Source: JAWLGW01 sp964569055
GTDB lineage: Bacteria > Planctomycetota > J058
DNA length: 18,337 bases
Direction of reading: 5' to 3'
Assembly (NCBI GenBank): GCA_964569055.1
Contig: CAZMSZ010000129.1
Span: forward strand, 1 to 18,337
Position 1 is the first letter of the stretch. Each line of letters begins with the position of its first letter. Positions 6,127 to 14,930 of the stretch are shown here, piece after piece. A model generated the notes under the pieces. That model worked only from the letters and a program-made list of their open reading frames with translations, searched no databases and was not told the origin of the DNA. Made by a program: the position numbers and the translations under genes.

Positions 6127-7533
6127 GTGCACCTGTTCACCGCCGATTGGATCCACTTCGAGGACACGTTCCGGGCAGACCACGCGATCCTGCTCGACGA
6201 CGAGGGGCACGTCGTGGCGGCGGGCCCGCGCGCCACGATCGAGGCCCACCCCGAGGCCTCGGGCGCGCAGCGCCACGACTATCCGGGGCGCGCGATCTCG
6301 CCGGGGACCGTCGCGGCCCACAGCCACGCGTTCCAGGTGTTCCTGCGCGGCGCGGGCGACCACCCGCTCGGCTTCCAGGACTGGGTCAAGCGCTACCTCT
6401 ACCCGCTGATCGAGGGGCTCGACGACGCCTCGCTCGAGGCCGCGGCGCTGCTGTGCTTCAGCCAGATGGTCCAGGCCGGGATCACCAGCGTGGGCGAGTT
6501 CCACTACATCCACAACGCCCAGAACGACTACGAGGCGCGCCACGACGAGCTGTCCCACGTCGTGATCCGCGCGGCGCGCCGGGTGGGCCTGCGCGTCGCC
6601 TTCCTGCGCACGATCTACGACGTGCAGGAGCGGGTCGGCCAGGGGCGCATGGCGCAGGGCACGGCCACCGCGGTGGAGGGGATCCGCCGCCTGCACCGGG
6701 AGTACGCCGGCGACCCGGCCACGACCGTGCTCCCGGCTCCCCACTCGCTCCACGGGGCCACCCGCGAGGCGGTCGAGGCGGGCGCGGCGCTCGCCGCCGA
6801 GCTCGGCAGCCGCTGGCACATCCACCTCGCCGAGCAGCACAGCGACGTGGGCTACTCCCAGCGGATCCACGAGGGGACGCCGCTCGAGGTGCTCGACTCG
6901 TGGGGCGTCCTCGACCGCCGGACCGTGGTCGTGCACGGGATCTGGCTGAGCGAGGCGGAGCGCACGCTCCTCGCCGAGCGCGGCGGCGCGCTCGTGAGCA
7001 ACCCCACCACCAACATGGCGCTCGGCGACGGGATCGCGCCGCTCACCGACCTGGTCCATCAGGGCGTCCACGTCGGGCTCGGCACCGACATGAACGCGGC
7101 GCCCAACGTGTTCGCCGAGATGCGCGCCGCCGAATACCTCCAGCGCGTCAAGAAGCTGAAGATGGGCTGCCTCCCGCGCACCAAGATCGGCAGCAACCCC
7201 GAGCCGGCCCGGATCTTCGACATGGGGACCCGCTGGGGAGCCGAGGCGCTCGGGCTCGAGACGGGCGCCTTCGAGCCGGGCTTCTGGGGCGACTTCCTGG
7301 TGATCGACCTCGAGGACCCCTCGCTCCTCCCGGGCGCGGCGATCGGCGGCGACGCGCTGCTCAACGCGCTCACCAGCTCCATGGTCCCGCAGACCGCCAT
7401 CCGCGAGGTGTGGGTCGGCGGCAAGCGGATCGCCCAGGGCGGCGCCGTGGACGGCCTCGACCGCGAGGAGCTGGTGGCCCGCGTGCGCGAGTCGGCCGCG
7501 ATCCGCGCGTTCGTCGACCTGGCGCCGTCGTGA
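6127..7533 (+). CDS. amidohydrolase-superfamily deaminase, HutF/MtaD-like
   Basis: This 468-residue metal-dependent hydrolase has a TIM-barrel core. Metal and catalytic motifs are present in order: HSHAFQ (H65, H67), EFHY (124-127), APHSL (H206), HIHLAEQ (H231, H233), VVHG (H270), NPTTNMALGDGI (292-303) and LGTD (D321). The HSHAFQ, EFHY, HIHLAEQ and LGDGI segments are closest to N-formimidoyl-glutamate deiminase (HutF), while AERG...NP and VGLGTD also recall the MTA/SAH deaminases. In HutF the APHSLR arginine binds the substrate carboxylate; here the sequence is APHSLH, with His209. A change of substrate is therefore likely, and no gene symbol is given. GTG 6127 has GAGAGG six bases upstream and lies two bases after the M20 stop. 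The end overlaps nagA by four bases. Deaminase activity is well supported, the substrate is not. Confidence 0.8.
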   Translation: MHLFTADWIHFEDTFRADHAILLDDEGHVVAAGPRATIEAHPEASGAQRHDYPGRAISPGTVAAHSHAFQVFLRGAGDHPLGFQDWVKRYLYPLIEGLDDASLEAAALLCFSQMVQAGITSVGEFHYIHNAQNDYEARHDELSHVVIRAARRVGLRVAFLRTIYDVQERVGQGRMAQGTATAVEGIRRLHREYAGDPATTVLPAPHSLHGATREAVEAGAALAAELGSRWHIHLAEQHSDVGYSQRIHEGTPLEVLDSWGVLDRRTVVVHGIWLSEAERTLLAERGGALVSNPTTNMALGDGIAPLTDLVHQGVHVGLGTDMNAAPNVFAEMRAAEYLQRVKKLKMGCLPRTKIGSNPEPARIFDMGTRWGAEALGLETGAFEPGFWGDFLVIDLEDPSLLPGAAIGGDALLNALTSSMVPQTAIREVWVGGKRIAQGGAVDGLDREELVARVRESAAIRAFVDLAPS

Positions 7534-8642
7534 GCGCAGCGCCCCTCGCGGGGCGCCTGCTCACGCCCGCAGGCTGGCGCGAGGGGAGCCTGCTCGTGGA
7601 GGACGGGCGGATCGCCGCCCTGCGCGAGGGGCCCGCCCCGAGCGACCGCCTGATCCTGCCGGGCTTCGTCGACCTGCACGTCCACGGCGGCGGCGGCGCG
7701 GACGTCATGGACGGGGCGGAGGGGATCGCGCGCGCCGCGGCGTTCCACCTCCGGCACGGGACGACCGCCCTCTGCCCGACCACCGTGACCGCCCCGGTCG
7801 AGGCGCTGCGCGCCGCGCTCGCCGCCGCGGCGGCGCTCGAGCCCGACGCCCCCGAGCGGGCCCGCCTGCTCGGCGTCCACCTCGAGGGGCCGTTCATCTC
7901 CGAGCAGCGCCGCGGGGCCCAGCCGCCGTTCGCGCGCGCCCCTGACCCCACGCTGCTCGACGCCCTGCTCGCGACAGGTCCGGTCGCGGTCGTCACCCTC
8001 GCGCCCGAGCTCCCCGGCGCGCTCGAGCTGATCCGCACCCTGCGCGCCCGCGGTGTGCGCGCCAGCCTGGGGCACACCGACTGCACGCTGGCCGAGGCGC
8101 GGGCCGCCTTCGCCGCGGGGGCGGGCGGAGTCACCCACCTGTTCAACGCCATGAGCGGCCTCCACCACCGCCGCCCCGGCCTGGCGCTCGCCGCGCTCGA
8201 GGCCGAGCACGCGTTCCACGAGCTGATCCTCGACGGGCAGCACGTGCACCCCGCCCTGCTCCACCTCGCGCTGCGGGCCGCGCCCGCGAGCACCCGGCTG
8301 CTCCTGGTGAGCGACGCGATCCGCGCCACCGGGCTGCCCGACGGCCCCACCGAGCTGGGCGGGCAGGCGGTCACCGTCTGCGAGGGACGCGCCACCCTGG
8401 CCGACGGGACGCTGGCCGGGAGCGTCCTCACCCTCGACCGCGCCCTGCGCAACGCCCTCGACGCGGGGCTGACCCTCGAGCAGGCCGCCCCGCTCCTCAC
8501 CGAGAACCCGGCCGACGCGCTCGGCCGCGCCGACCTCGGCCGCCTCGCCCCGGGCGCGCTCGCCGACGCCGTCGTGCTCGACCCCGGCGACCTGGCCGTG
8601 CGCGCCGTCGTGCGCGGAGGGCGCGCCGTCGACCTCGGCTGA
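7530..8642 (+). CDS. nagA: N-acetylglucosamine-6-phosphate deacetylase
   Basis: This 370-residue enzyme removes acetate from GlcNAc-6-phosphate in the cytoplasm, giving glucosamine-6-phosphate for catabolism or wall recycling. Family motifs are clear: GFVDLHVHG (H50, H52), HLEGPFIS (E119 metal ligand), LGHTDCT (H182), THLFNAM (H203), LHHRRPG (about 211-217), ILDGQHVH (233-240) and the catalytic Asp in VSDAI (D262). The loop usually reading KGAH is RGAQ here, a small oddity. The length is typical. The GTG at 7530 overlaps the upstream TGA as GTGA, a form of translational coupling, and the start fits the conserved N-terminal beta-sandwich. No other nag gene (nagB, NagC, PTS) is in the window; its partners are instead an M20 enzyme and a deaminase. 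The family call is firm. Confidence 0.9.
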   Translation: MSAAPLAGRLLTPAGWREGSLLVEDGRIAALREGPAPSDRLILPGFVDLHVHGGGGADVMDGAEGIARAAAFHLRHGTTALCPTTVTAPVEALRAALAAAAALEPDAPERARLLGVHLEGPFISEQRRGAQPPFARAPDPTLLDALLATGPVAVVTLAPELPGALELIRTLRARGVRASLGHTDCTLAEARAAFAAGAGGVTHLFNAMSGLHHRRPGLALAALEAEHAFHELILDGQHVHPALLHLALRAAPASTRLLLVSDAIRATGLPDGPTELGGQAVTVCEGRATLADGTLAGSVLTLDRALRNALDAGLTLEQAAPLLTENPADALGRADLGRLAPGALADAVVLDPGDLAVRAVVRGGRAVDLG

Positions 8643-8657
8643 GCGCCGGGCGGCTCA
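8640..8657. terminator. small hairpin between convergent genes
   Basis: TGAGC (8640-8644, including the nagA stop) pairs with GCTCA (8653-8657) around an eight-base GC loop. Only 16 bases separate the convergent nagA and propeller genes, so this is the only place a shared terminator could lie outside the genes. The stem is short and has no T run. Confidence 0.25.
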
Positions 8658-8658
8658 C

Positions 8659-9774
8659 TCAGGCGGCGAGCACGAGCACGGCGCCGCGCCGAGCCGCGAG
8701 GGCGAGGCGACGCCCCGACGGCGACCAGGCCAGGTCGCGCGGGGAGCGCGCCACCTCCACGACGCGGCGCTCACCGGTCCGCAGGTCGACCAGGCCGAGG
8801 TGGCGCTTCTGCTTGTAGCGCAGCGCCACCACCCACCCGCTCGGGCACGGGCGAACGGCGACCAGCTTGCCGAGGTCCGCGGCCGGCAACGGCGCCCCGC
8901 CGAGCTCGCCGTCCAGCCCGTGGAGGAGCACCCGCCCCCGCGCGCGGTCGTAGATCACCGCGCGCTGCCCCCACGCGGCGAGCAGGCCGCGCCAGCCCGC
9001 CGGCAGGGGTGAGATCGGGTAGGGGCGCTCGGCCACGAGCGCGCCCGTGTCGAGCGAGCGGAACCCGAGCTTGCCGCCGCGCTGGGTGAGGCACGTCCCG
9101 ACCCCGGCCGCGGCGTCGACCGCGGCGGTCAGCTGGCGGGGCTCGGCGTCTTCGCCGGGAGCCCACGACCAGATCGCGCGCGCGCCGACGCCGATCACCC
9201 GCCCGCGCCACCAGGTGGTCGGCTGCACGCCACGCAGGAGCGGGCCCGCCTCGGCGCGACCGGTCGCGAGGTCGAGGCGGGCCCACTGGTGCGGCGGGCC
9301 GCCCGCGCGCGTGAAGGCGACGTAGCCGACGTGACGCCCGGCGAAGGCGAGCCAGCGCCCGCTCGCGTCGAGCGCCAGCCCGCCGAGGTCGGCGACGAAG
9401 TGGAGCGGATCGGGAGGAGCCTGCAAGGTCCGCGCGAACAGCGGCTCGGGCGCCTGGCCGAGCCGCCAGCGCAGGACGAGCGGGTCGAGGGCGCGCTCCT
9501 CCACCACCAGCAGCTCGTCGTTCGAGCGCCACACCGGGGCGCGCAGCGCGTCCTCCGCCCGCTCGCTCAGCGGGATCGGCTCGAGCGCGTCCAGCGACTC
9601 GGGCGTCAGCCGGTCGAGCGCCCCGTCCATGGCCACGCCCGCCTCGAGGCCCGCCCGCACGAGCCGCGCGCAGCCCTCGAGGTCGCCCGCTCGCGCGCGG
9701 TCGACCGCCTGCCGCTCGCGCGCGGCCGGGTCGAGCGCGACCTGGCGAGCACGCTCGCGCTCGCGCCGGTCCAC
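8659..9774 (-). CDS. propeller-like protein coupled to the kinase gene
   Basis: I do not recognise a named family. The 371-residue product has a charged, Arg-rich helical N-terminus (about 1-90) and then repeating beta-strand segments of WD40/propeller character, for example GLALDASGRWLAFAG near 135-149 and DLAWSPSGRRLALAA near 349-363 close to the C-terminus. There is no signal peptide or membrane segment, so it is probably cytoplasmic. The GTG at 9774 shares one base with the kinase TAG (TAGTG), so ribosomes finishing the kinase could restart here; no separate ribosome site or promoter is seen. The tight coupling suggests the two products work in fixed ratio, perhaps with this protein as kinase partner or substrate, which is inference. 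The N-terminal helical part could instead be a remnant of a domain once fused to the kinase. Confidence 0.7.
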   Translation of the reverse strand: MDRRERERARQVALDPAARERQAVDRARAGDLEGCARLVRAGLEAGVAMDGALDRLTPESLDALEPIPLSERAEDALRAPVWRSNDELLVVEERALDPLVLRWRLGQAPEPLFARTLQAPPDPLHFVADLGGLALDASGRWLAFAGRHVGYVAFTRAGGPPHQWARLDLATGRAEAGPLLRGVQPTTWWRGRVIGVGARAIWSWAPGEDAEPRQLTAAVDAAAGVGTCLTQRGGKLGFRSLDTGALVAERPYPISPLPAGWRGLLAAWGQRAVIYDRARGRVLLHGLDGELGGAPLPAADLGKLVAVRPCPSGWVVALRYKQKRHLGLVDLRTGERRVVEVARSPRDLAWSPSGRRLALAARRGAVLVLAA

Positions 9775-12700
9775 TACCGGCGCCCGAGCGCCTTGATCCC
9801 GGCCAGCGGGACCTCCCAGTCGCGCCGGAGCGGGAGCAGCGCGTCCTCGAGCAGCGGGCCGAGCTCGTCGTCCGTCAGCGTCCGGCTGGCGGTCAGGCGG
9901 CGCGCCGCGACCAGGACCGGGTCGGCCAGCGGCGGCATGCGGCCGCCGCCGGCCAGCGCGGCGATCACCTCCTCGACCAGCTCGCTGCGCCGACTGCCGC
10001 CGCCGCGCTGCTCCACCTCGAGGTCGAGGTGTCGCTCGAGCACCGCCGCCACCAGGGCCGCGGCGCGGGCGCGGTCGTCCTCCCGCGCGGTCAGGGCGAA
10101 CACGAGGTGCGTGCGGGCCTGCTCGGCGCGGGCGCGCACGCGCAGCAGGTCCTTGGGCGCGAGCCGGGTCCAGCGCAGGACCAGGTTCGAGAACGGCTGC
10201 GGGCGCTCGCGCGCGCCGGTCGGGAGCAGCTGGCGGAGCATCAGCTCGCCCAGCGCGACGCGCGCCTCCGGATCGCGCGGGTTGGCCGCGATCGCCTGGA
10301 CCAAGAACGCCTCGGCCAGCCCGGCGTTCCCGGCGGCGTCGGCCCGGCGGGCGAGGGCGACCGCCTCGCGCGCGGCCAGCGCCGGGTCGACCCGGCCGAG
10401 CGCCTCGAGCAGGGGGCGCACCGCCTCGGGCGACTCCTCGCGCGCGTAGGTCGCCTGGACCTGCAGCCGCAGCACCTCGGGCGGGACGCGCTCCTCACCC
10501 TCGGCCCGCACGACCGGGTAGCGGCGCAGCACCTCGAGCGCGGCCTCCGCCTCGCCCCGCCGCATGTGGGCGCGCGCCAGGCCGAGCAGCGTGGCCGGGT
10601 CGGAGGGCTCCTCCGCCGAGAGCTTGCGCAGCTGCTCGAGCGCCAGCGCGGCGAAGGCCGGCCCGCGCTCGAGCAGGCGCTCGGCCGAGCGCACCCGGGC
10701 GCGGCGCGTGAGCGCCGCCCGCGGGGTGGGCGGGAGGTCGAGCGCCACCAGGCGCCCGTCGAGCGAGCGGAGCAGCAGCGCAGGGGGGAGCACGCGCTCG
10801 TCCTCGCCGCGCCCGCCCGCGAGCACCGTCAGCTCGGGGCGATACCGCCCGTCGGGGTAGCGGCGCTCGCCCAGGAAGGCGCCGTCCTCGAGCGCGGTCA
10901 GCACCAGCGCGCCGCTCCCCGCGACCGTGGCCGCCAGGGCGCCCCCGCCCTCGACCGCGTCGGGGAGCACGACCGGGGCCGAGGGCAGGCCCTCGTCCGC
11001 GCCCGGGAGCCGCCGCACCCACAGCGGGTCGCCGCCGAGCGGATCGAACGCGATCAGGTCGCCGTCGGGCCGCGTGACGAGCAGGCGCGGCGCGGCGCCG
11101 CCGTGGAGCGCCCCGCCGATCGCCCCCTCGAGCGGGCGCTCCCACACCACGCTGCCGCTGGCGCGGCGGAGCGCGAGCACGCGCCGCTCGGTCACCACCG
11201 CGAACACCGGCAGCCCCGTCGCGCCCAGGAGGAGGCGCGGCCGCTCCCCGTCCAGCGGGGTGGCCCACAGCCGCGCGCCCGACTGGTCGTGCCCGACCAC
11301 CGCCGGGACCTCGCCGGCGCGCCCGACCCCGACGCACACCGCGACCGCGCCCGAGTCCTCGCCGGCAGGCAGGAAGCGCGGCCCGATCCGGGCGCGCTCC
11401 TCGTCGCTCGGCCCGCGCCATATGGGCGAGCCGTCGCTCCCGCTCACCACGCCGAGCGGCCCGCCCACGAGCAGGTCGGTGGCGCCGTCGCCGTTCACGT
11501 CGAGCGGGAGCGGCTCGAGCCCGCTCGCCTGCAGCGGCGCCGACGCCGCGGCGCGGAGCGCGACCGCCTCGCCGCCGGGCGCGGGCTCGGCGGTCACGAT
11601 CACGAGCTGCCGCTCGCCGGCGACGTCGCACAGCGCGAACAGGAGCGAGCGCGCGCCCTCCGGCGCGGGCCCGGCCGCGAGCGCCTCGATCGGGCCCGGC
11701 AGGGTCACCCGGCCGAGCTCGCGCCCGTCCTCGCGGGCGAGCGCCAGCAGGTCGGCGCCGTCCACCGCCACGAGGTCCGGGCCGCCCTGCGCGCGCAGGC
11801 GCGCCGGCGCCAGCGCGCCGGGGGCGAGGCGCGCCCGCCAGCGCAGCCGGCCCGGGTGCGGGGCCAGGGCCACCAGCGAGCGTCGGTCGGCGGAGGCGGT
11901 GATCACCTCGCGCACCCCGTCGAGGTCGAGGTCCGCCGCGATCGGCTCCGCGTCGGTGGCGGCCCACACCTCCGCCTCGCTGGTGCGGAGCGGGTCGAGC
12001 GCCCACGCCCCGTCCGCCAGCGCGTAGACCTCGCCGCCGCGGGTCCACACCACGGGCTCCCCGCCCTCGGCGAGCACCAGCGCGTCGGGGCCGAGCCGGG
12101 CCGGGGCCGCGCTCGCGCCGCCCTGCCCCAGCGGGAAGGCGGCGGTCTCGCCGCGCGCGTCGCCCAGCAGGAGCCAGGCGCCGCGCTCGGCCAGCACCCC
12201 GGCGGCGCGCGTGTAGCGGGCGTCCTCCGCGCCGATCCGGTGACGCGCCTCCCCGAACGGGTCGAGCAGCCAGGCCGGGCCGCGGCGCGGGAGCGCCACC
12301 AGCCAGGGGTCGGCGCCGATCGCCACGCGGAGCGCGACGAGCGGGCTCGCCGGCGTGATCCCCTCGAGGTCGTCGAGCTGCCGGCTCACCTTGCGCTCGT
12401 CGACCGACCACAGCGCGATCCGGCCCTCGAGCGCGTAGGCGGCCACGAGCCCGCGGCCCTGCCCGGCCAGCGCACCGCCGCTGCGGATCAAGGCGGGGGC
12501 GCCGCTCGCGCCCAGCCGCTGGGCGCGCGGGCGGCGCAGGCCGATCGTGAGGTCGAGGTCGCGCTGGATCACGTCGCCGCCGCCGCGGTGGATCAGGAGC
12601 TGGGCCGGGCGGCCATCCGCCACCGCCACCGCGCGCGCGTCGACGTCGAGCGGCGGGAACAGCGGCGCGCCGTCGCGACCGTCGCGCACCTCGAGGTGCT

Positions 12701-14876
12701 CGGCGTCGCCGAGCACGACGTCGAGCACTCCGTCGGCGTCGACGTCGACCGCGTCCACCAGGCGCTCCGCCACGGTGGGTGCCCGGAACAGCGCGCCGCC
12801 GCCGCCGCCGCCGGGCAGGACGACGAGCCTCGTGCCGCCCTCGGCCCGCTCGAGCGCCACGAGGTCGAGCGCGCCGTCGCCGTCCACGTCGCGCGCGAGC
12901 GGGCTGCCGAGGAGCCGCCCCTCGAGCGCGCGCCGGTAGGCGAGCAGCGGCGCCAGGGACAGGCGCCGGGTGCGGCGCGTCTGCTCGGGCACGCGCACGC
13001 GCAGGGCGCGGGGGAGCCAGCCCACCTTGTCGGCCAGCACCTCGTGCTCGCCCGCGCCGCGCAGCTCGGCGGGCGCCGCGTAGGAGTCGTCGGCGGGCGG
13101 ACGGCGGAGGGTGACGTTCTCCGGCGAGGCCTGCACCACCAGGGCGGCGGGGTCGGGCGCGAGGCTGAACGCGATCGCCTCCTCGGCGCCGCCGGGCGCG
13201 ACCGTCACGTCGCGCGGCGCCGGCTCGACGTAGCCGTCGGCCTGGAGCCGGACGCGGTACGGCCCGGCGCGGAGCGAGGCCAGGAACGGGGTCGTGCCGC
13301 GCTCGACCACCGGCCCGGGCTCACCCGGCGCGCGCTGCGCCTCGACCGTGACCTGCGCGCCGGGGGGGTCGCTGGTCACCCGCAGCAGGCCGCGCTCGGA
13401 CACGAGCTGGCCGCTGACCGCGTGGTCGCCGAGGTGGTTGATCCGGACCTCGTCGATCCCCATGGCGCGGTCGAGGTAGCCCTCCTTGCGGAACCGGAGC
13501 ACGTGGCGGCCGGCGGGCAGCGCGACCCGGACCGGGCTGACCCCGACCTCCATCTCGTCGACCAGGACCACCGCGCCCGCGGGGGTGGTGGTCACGGCGA
13601 GGTCGCCGGGCTGCGTCAGGTAGAAGCCCAGCCCGCCCACCAGCACGGTGAGCACGCAGCCGACCGCGCCCACCAGCACCGGATGGCGGCGGGCCCAGCG
13701 GCCGGCCCGCACCAGCGCGCCGGGCGGCTTGGCGGCGATCTCCTGCTCGCTGAGGAAGGCGGCGAGGTCGGCCGCCATGTCGGCCGCGGTCTGATACCGG
13801 TTCTGCGGCGCCTTCTCGAGCGCCTTGAGGCAGATCGTCTCGACGTCCTTGGGGACCGCCACGTTGAGCCGCCGCGGCGCGGCGGGCGGGTGATCGCAGA
13901 TCTTCTTGGCGAGCTCGAGGAACGTGTTCGCCTCGAAGGGCGGCTTGCCCGTGAGCATCTCGTAGAACGTGGCGCCGAGCGCGTAGACGTCGGTCCGCGC
14001 GTCGATCCGGTCGAGCTGCCCGCGCACCTGCTCGGGCGCCATGTAGGCGGGGGTGCCGACGGCCGCGCCCGTGCGGGTCAGGCGGTCGTCCTCGCCGCCC
14101 TCGGCGAGCACGGCCAGGCCGAAGTCGGTGACGCGCGCCTCGCCGCTCGCCTCCTCGACCAGGATGTTCGCGGGCTTGAGGTCGCGGTGGATCACGTCGC
14201 GCTCGTGCGCGTAGGCCACCGCCTCGCACACCCGCCGCATGACGTAGACCGCGCGGCGCGGCGACATCTCGCCGAGCGCGATCAGCTCGGCGACCGACAT
14301 GCCGCGGACCATGTCCATGGCGATGTAGTGGTAGCCCTTGTCCTGGGCCGCCTCGTAGACGCGCACCACGTTGGGGTGGTCGAGGCGGGCGGCGAGGCGC
14401 GCCTCCCGCTTGAAGCGCTGCACCGCGCGCGGGCTGGGCGCGCCCTCCGAGACCAGCAGCTTGAGCGCGACCTCGCGCTCGAGCTCGACGTGGCGGGCCT
14501 GGTAGACCGCGCCCATGGCGCCGGCCCCGAGCAGCTTCACCAGGCGGTAGGGCCCGAGCTGCGTCGGCGTGCGCTCGGCGAGCGGCTCCTCCTCCTCGTC
14601 GCGCTCGTCGACCGGGATCCGCGGCGCCACGCGCGGGTCCTGGGCCACCATGGTGGCCCGCGGGCGATGCGGCGCGGGGTCCTCCCCCTTGGCGGCGCGG
14701 CGCAGCTCGGCCGCGACCTCGCGCTCGAGCACGCCCATCTCCACCAGGATCTCGGGGATCGGGGCGTGGGGCGTGTCCCACTTCTGCCGCTCGACCGCCT
14801 CGCGCACCTGGTCGGCGTCGAGGAGGCGACGCCGCATGGCCAGGCGCACGAAGGCGAGCTCGTCCCCCGAGATCAC
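9774..14876 (-). CDS. giant transmembrane Ser/Thr kinase with PEGA, FG-GAP and TPR regions
   Basis: This 1700-residue protein has a short helical N-terminal module (1-65) and then a Hanks-type kinase domain (about 108-375) with all catalytic parts: GAGAMGAVY at 117-125, Lys139 in VALKLL, HRDLKPAN at 230-237, DFG at 251-253 and APE at 280-282. A single membrane span follows (398-420) after a positive stretch (RWARRHP), placing the kinase inside and the rest outside. The outer part has two PEGA-type repeats (about 424-490 and 494-573), then a long propeller region with at least four calcium-binding-like loops of the DxDxDG type (DVDGDGALDL near 663, DVDADGVLDV at 711-720, DLDLDG near 983, DVNGDG near 1128), then TPR-like helices from about 1400 to 1560. 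GTG 14876 begins the conserved module and lies six bases after TAGGAT, with no ribosome site. The signal sensed is unknown. Confidence 0.85.
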   Translation of the reverse strand: MISGDELAFVRLAMRRRLLDADQVREAVERQKWDTPHAPIPEILVEMGVLEREVAAELRRAAKGEDPAPHRPRATMVAQDPRVAPRIPVDERDEEEEPLAERTPTQLGPYRLVKLLGAGAMGAVYQARHVELEREVALKLLVSEGAPSPRAVQRFKREARLAARLDHPNVVRVYEAAQDKGYHYIAMDMVRGMSVAELIALGEMSPRRAVYVMRRVCEAVAYAHERDVIHRDLKPANILVEEASGEARVTDFGLAVLAEGGEDDRLTRTGAAVGTPAYMAPEQVRGQLDRIDARTDVYALGATFYEMLTGKPPFEANTFLELAKKICDHPPAAPRRLNVAVPKDVETICLKALEKAPQNRYQTAADMAADLAAFLSEQEIAAKPPGALVRAGRWARRHPVLVGAVGCVLTVLVGGLGFYLTQPGDLAVTTTPAGAVVLVDEMEVGVSPVRVALPAGRHVLRFRKEGYLDRAMGIDEVRINHLGDHAVSGQLVSERGLLRVTSDPPGAQVTVEAQRAPGEPGPVVERGTTPFLASLRAGPYRVRLQADGYVEPAPRDVTVAPGGAEEAIAFSLAPDPAALVVQASPENVTLRRPPADDSYAAPAELRGAGEHEVLADKVGWLPRALRVRVPEQTRRTRRLSLAPLLAYRRALEGRLLGSPLARDVDGDGALDLVALERAEGGTRLVVLPGGGGGGALFRAPTVAERLVDAVDVDADGVLDVVLGDAEHLEVRDGRDGAPLFPPLDVDARAVAVADGRPAQLLIHRGGGDVIQRDLDLTIGLRRPRAQRLGASGAPALIRSGGALAGQGRGLVAAYALEGRIALWSVDERKVSRQLDDLEGITPASPLVALRVAIGADPWLVALPRRGPAWLLDPFGEARHRIGAEDARYTRAAGVLAERGAWLLLGDARGETAAFPLGQGGASAAPARLGPDALVLAEGGEPVVWTRGGEVYALADGAWALDPLRTSEAEVWAATDAEPIAADLDLDGVREVITASADRRSLVALAPHPGRLRWRARLAPGALAPARLRAQGGPDLVAVDGADLLALAREDGRELGRVTLPGPIEALAAGPAPEGARSLLFALCDVAGERQLVIVTAEPAPGGEAVALRAAASAPLQASGLEPLPLDVNGDGATDLLVGGPLGVVSGSDGSPIWRGPSDEERARIGPRFLPAGEDSGAVAVCVGVGRAGEVPAVVGHDQSGARLWATPLDGERPRLLLGATGLPVFAVVTERRVLALRRASGSVVWERPLEGAIGGALHGGAAPRLLVTRPDGDLIAFDPLGGDPLWVRRLPGADEGLPSAPVVLPDAVEGGGALAATVAGSGALVLTALEDGAFLGERRYPDGRYRPELTVLAGGRGEDERVLPPALLLRSLDGRLVALDLPPTPRAALTRRARVRSAERLLERGPAFAALALEQLRKLSAEEPSDPATLLGLARAHMRRGEAEAALEVLRRYPVVRAEGEERVPPEVLRLQVQATYAREESPEAVRPLLEALGRVDPALAAREAVALARRADAAGNAGLAEAFLVQAIAANPRDPEARVALGELMLRQLLPTGARERPQPFSNLVLRWTRLAPKDLLRVRARAEQARTHLVFALTAREDDRARAAALVAAVLERHLDLEVEQRGGGSRRSELVEEVIAALAGGGRMPPLADPVLVAARRLTASRTLTDDELGPLLEDALLPLRRDWEVPLAGIKALGRR

Positions 14877-14882
14877 GGGCGC

Positions 14883-14888
14883 ATCCTA
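14883..14888 (-). promoter_or_regulatory. -10 candidate for the kinase gene
   Basis: TAGGAT on the minus strand lies six bases before the GTG start, which would put the transcript start at or next to the start codon. No Shine-Dalgarno sequence is present and the expected -35 position reads GGGCCC, inside the neighbouring hairpin. If real, the kinase message is leaderless. Confidence 0.4.
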
Positions 14889-14902
14889 AGTGACGCTCCG
14901 GC

Positions 14903-14922
14903 CGCGGGCCCGCCTGCCCGCG
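14903..14922 (-). terminator. GC hairpin between the helical protein and the kinase
   Basis: CGCGGGC (14903-14909) and GCCCGCG (14916-14922) form a perfect 7-bp stem with a six-base loop, eight bases past the stop of the minus-strand gene at 14931. No T run follows. It could end that transcript so that the kinase relies on its own promoter, or only partly reduce read-through. Confidence 0.4.
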
Positions 14923-14930
14923 AGCACCCG

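Noticed and set aside
6147..8642. An 831-codon frame joining the amidohydrolase region to NagA
   Set aside because: Its first 460 codons are an out-of-frame reading of the amidohydrolase gene; the NagA motifs begin only after the GTG at 7530.
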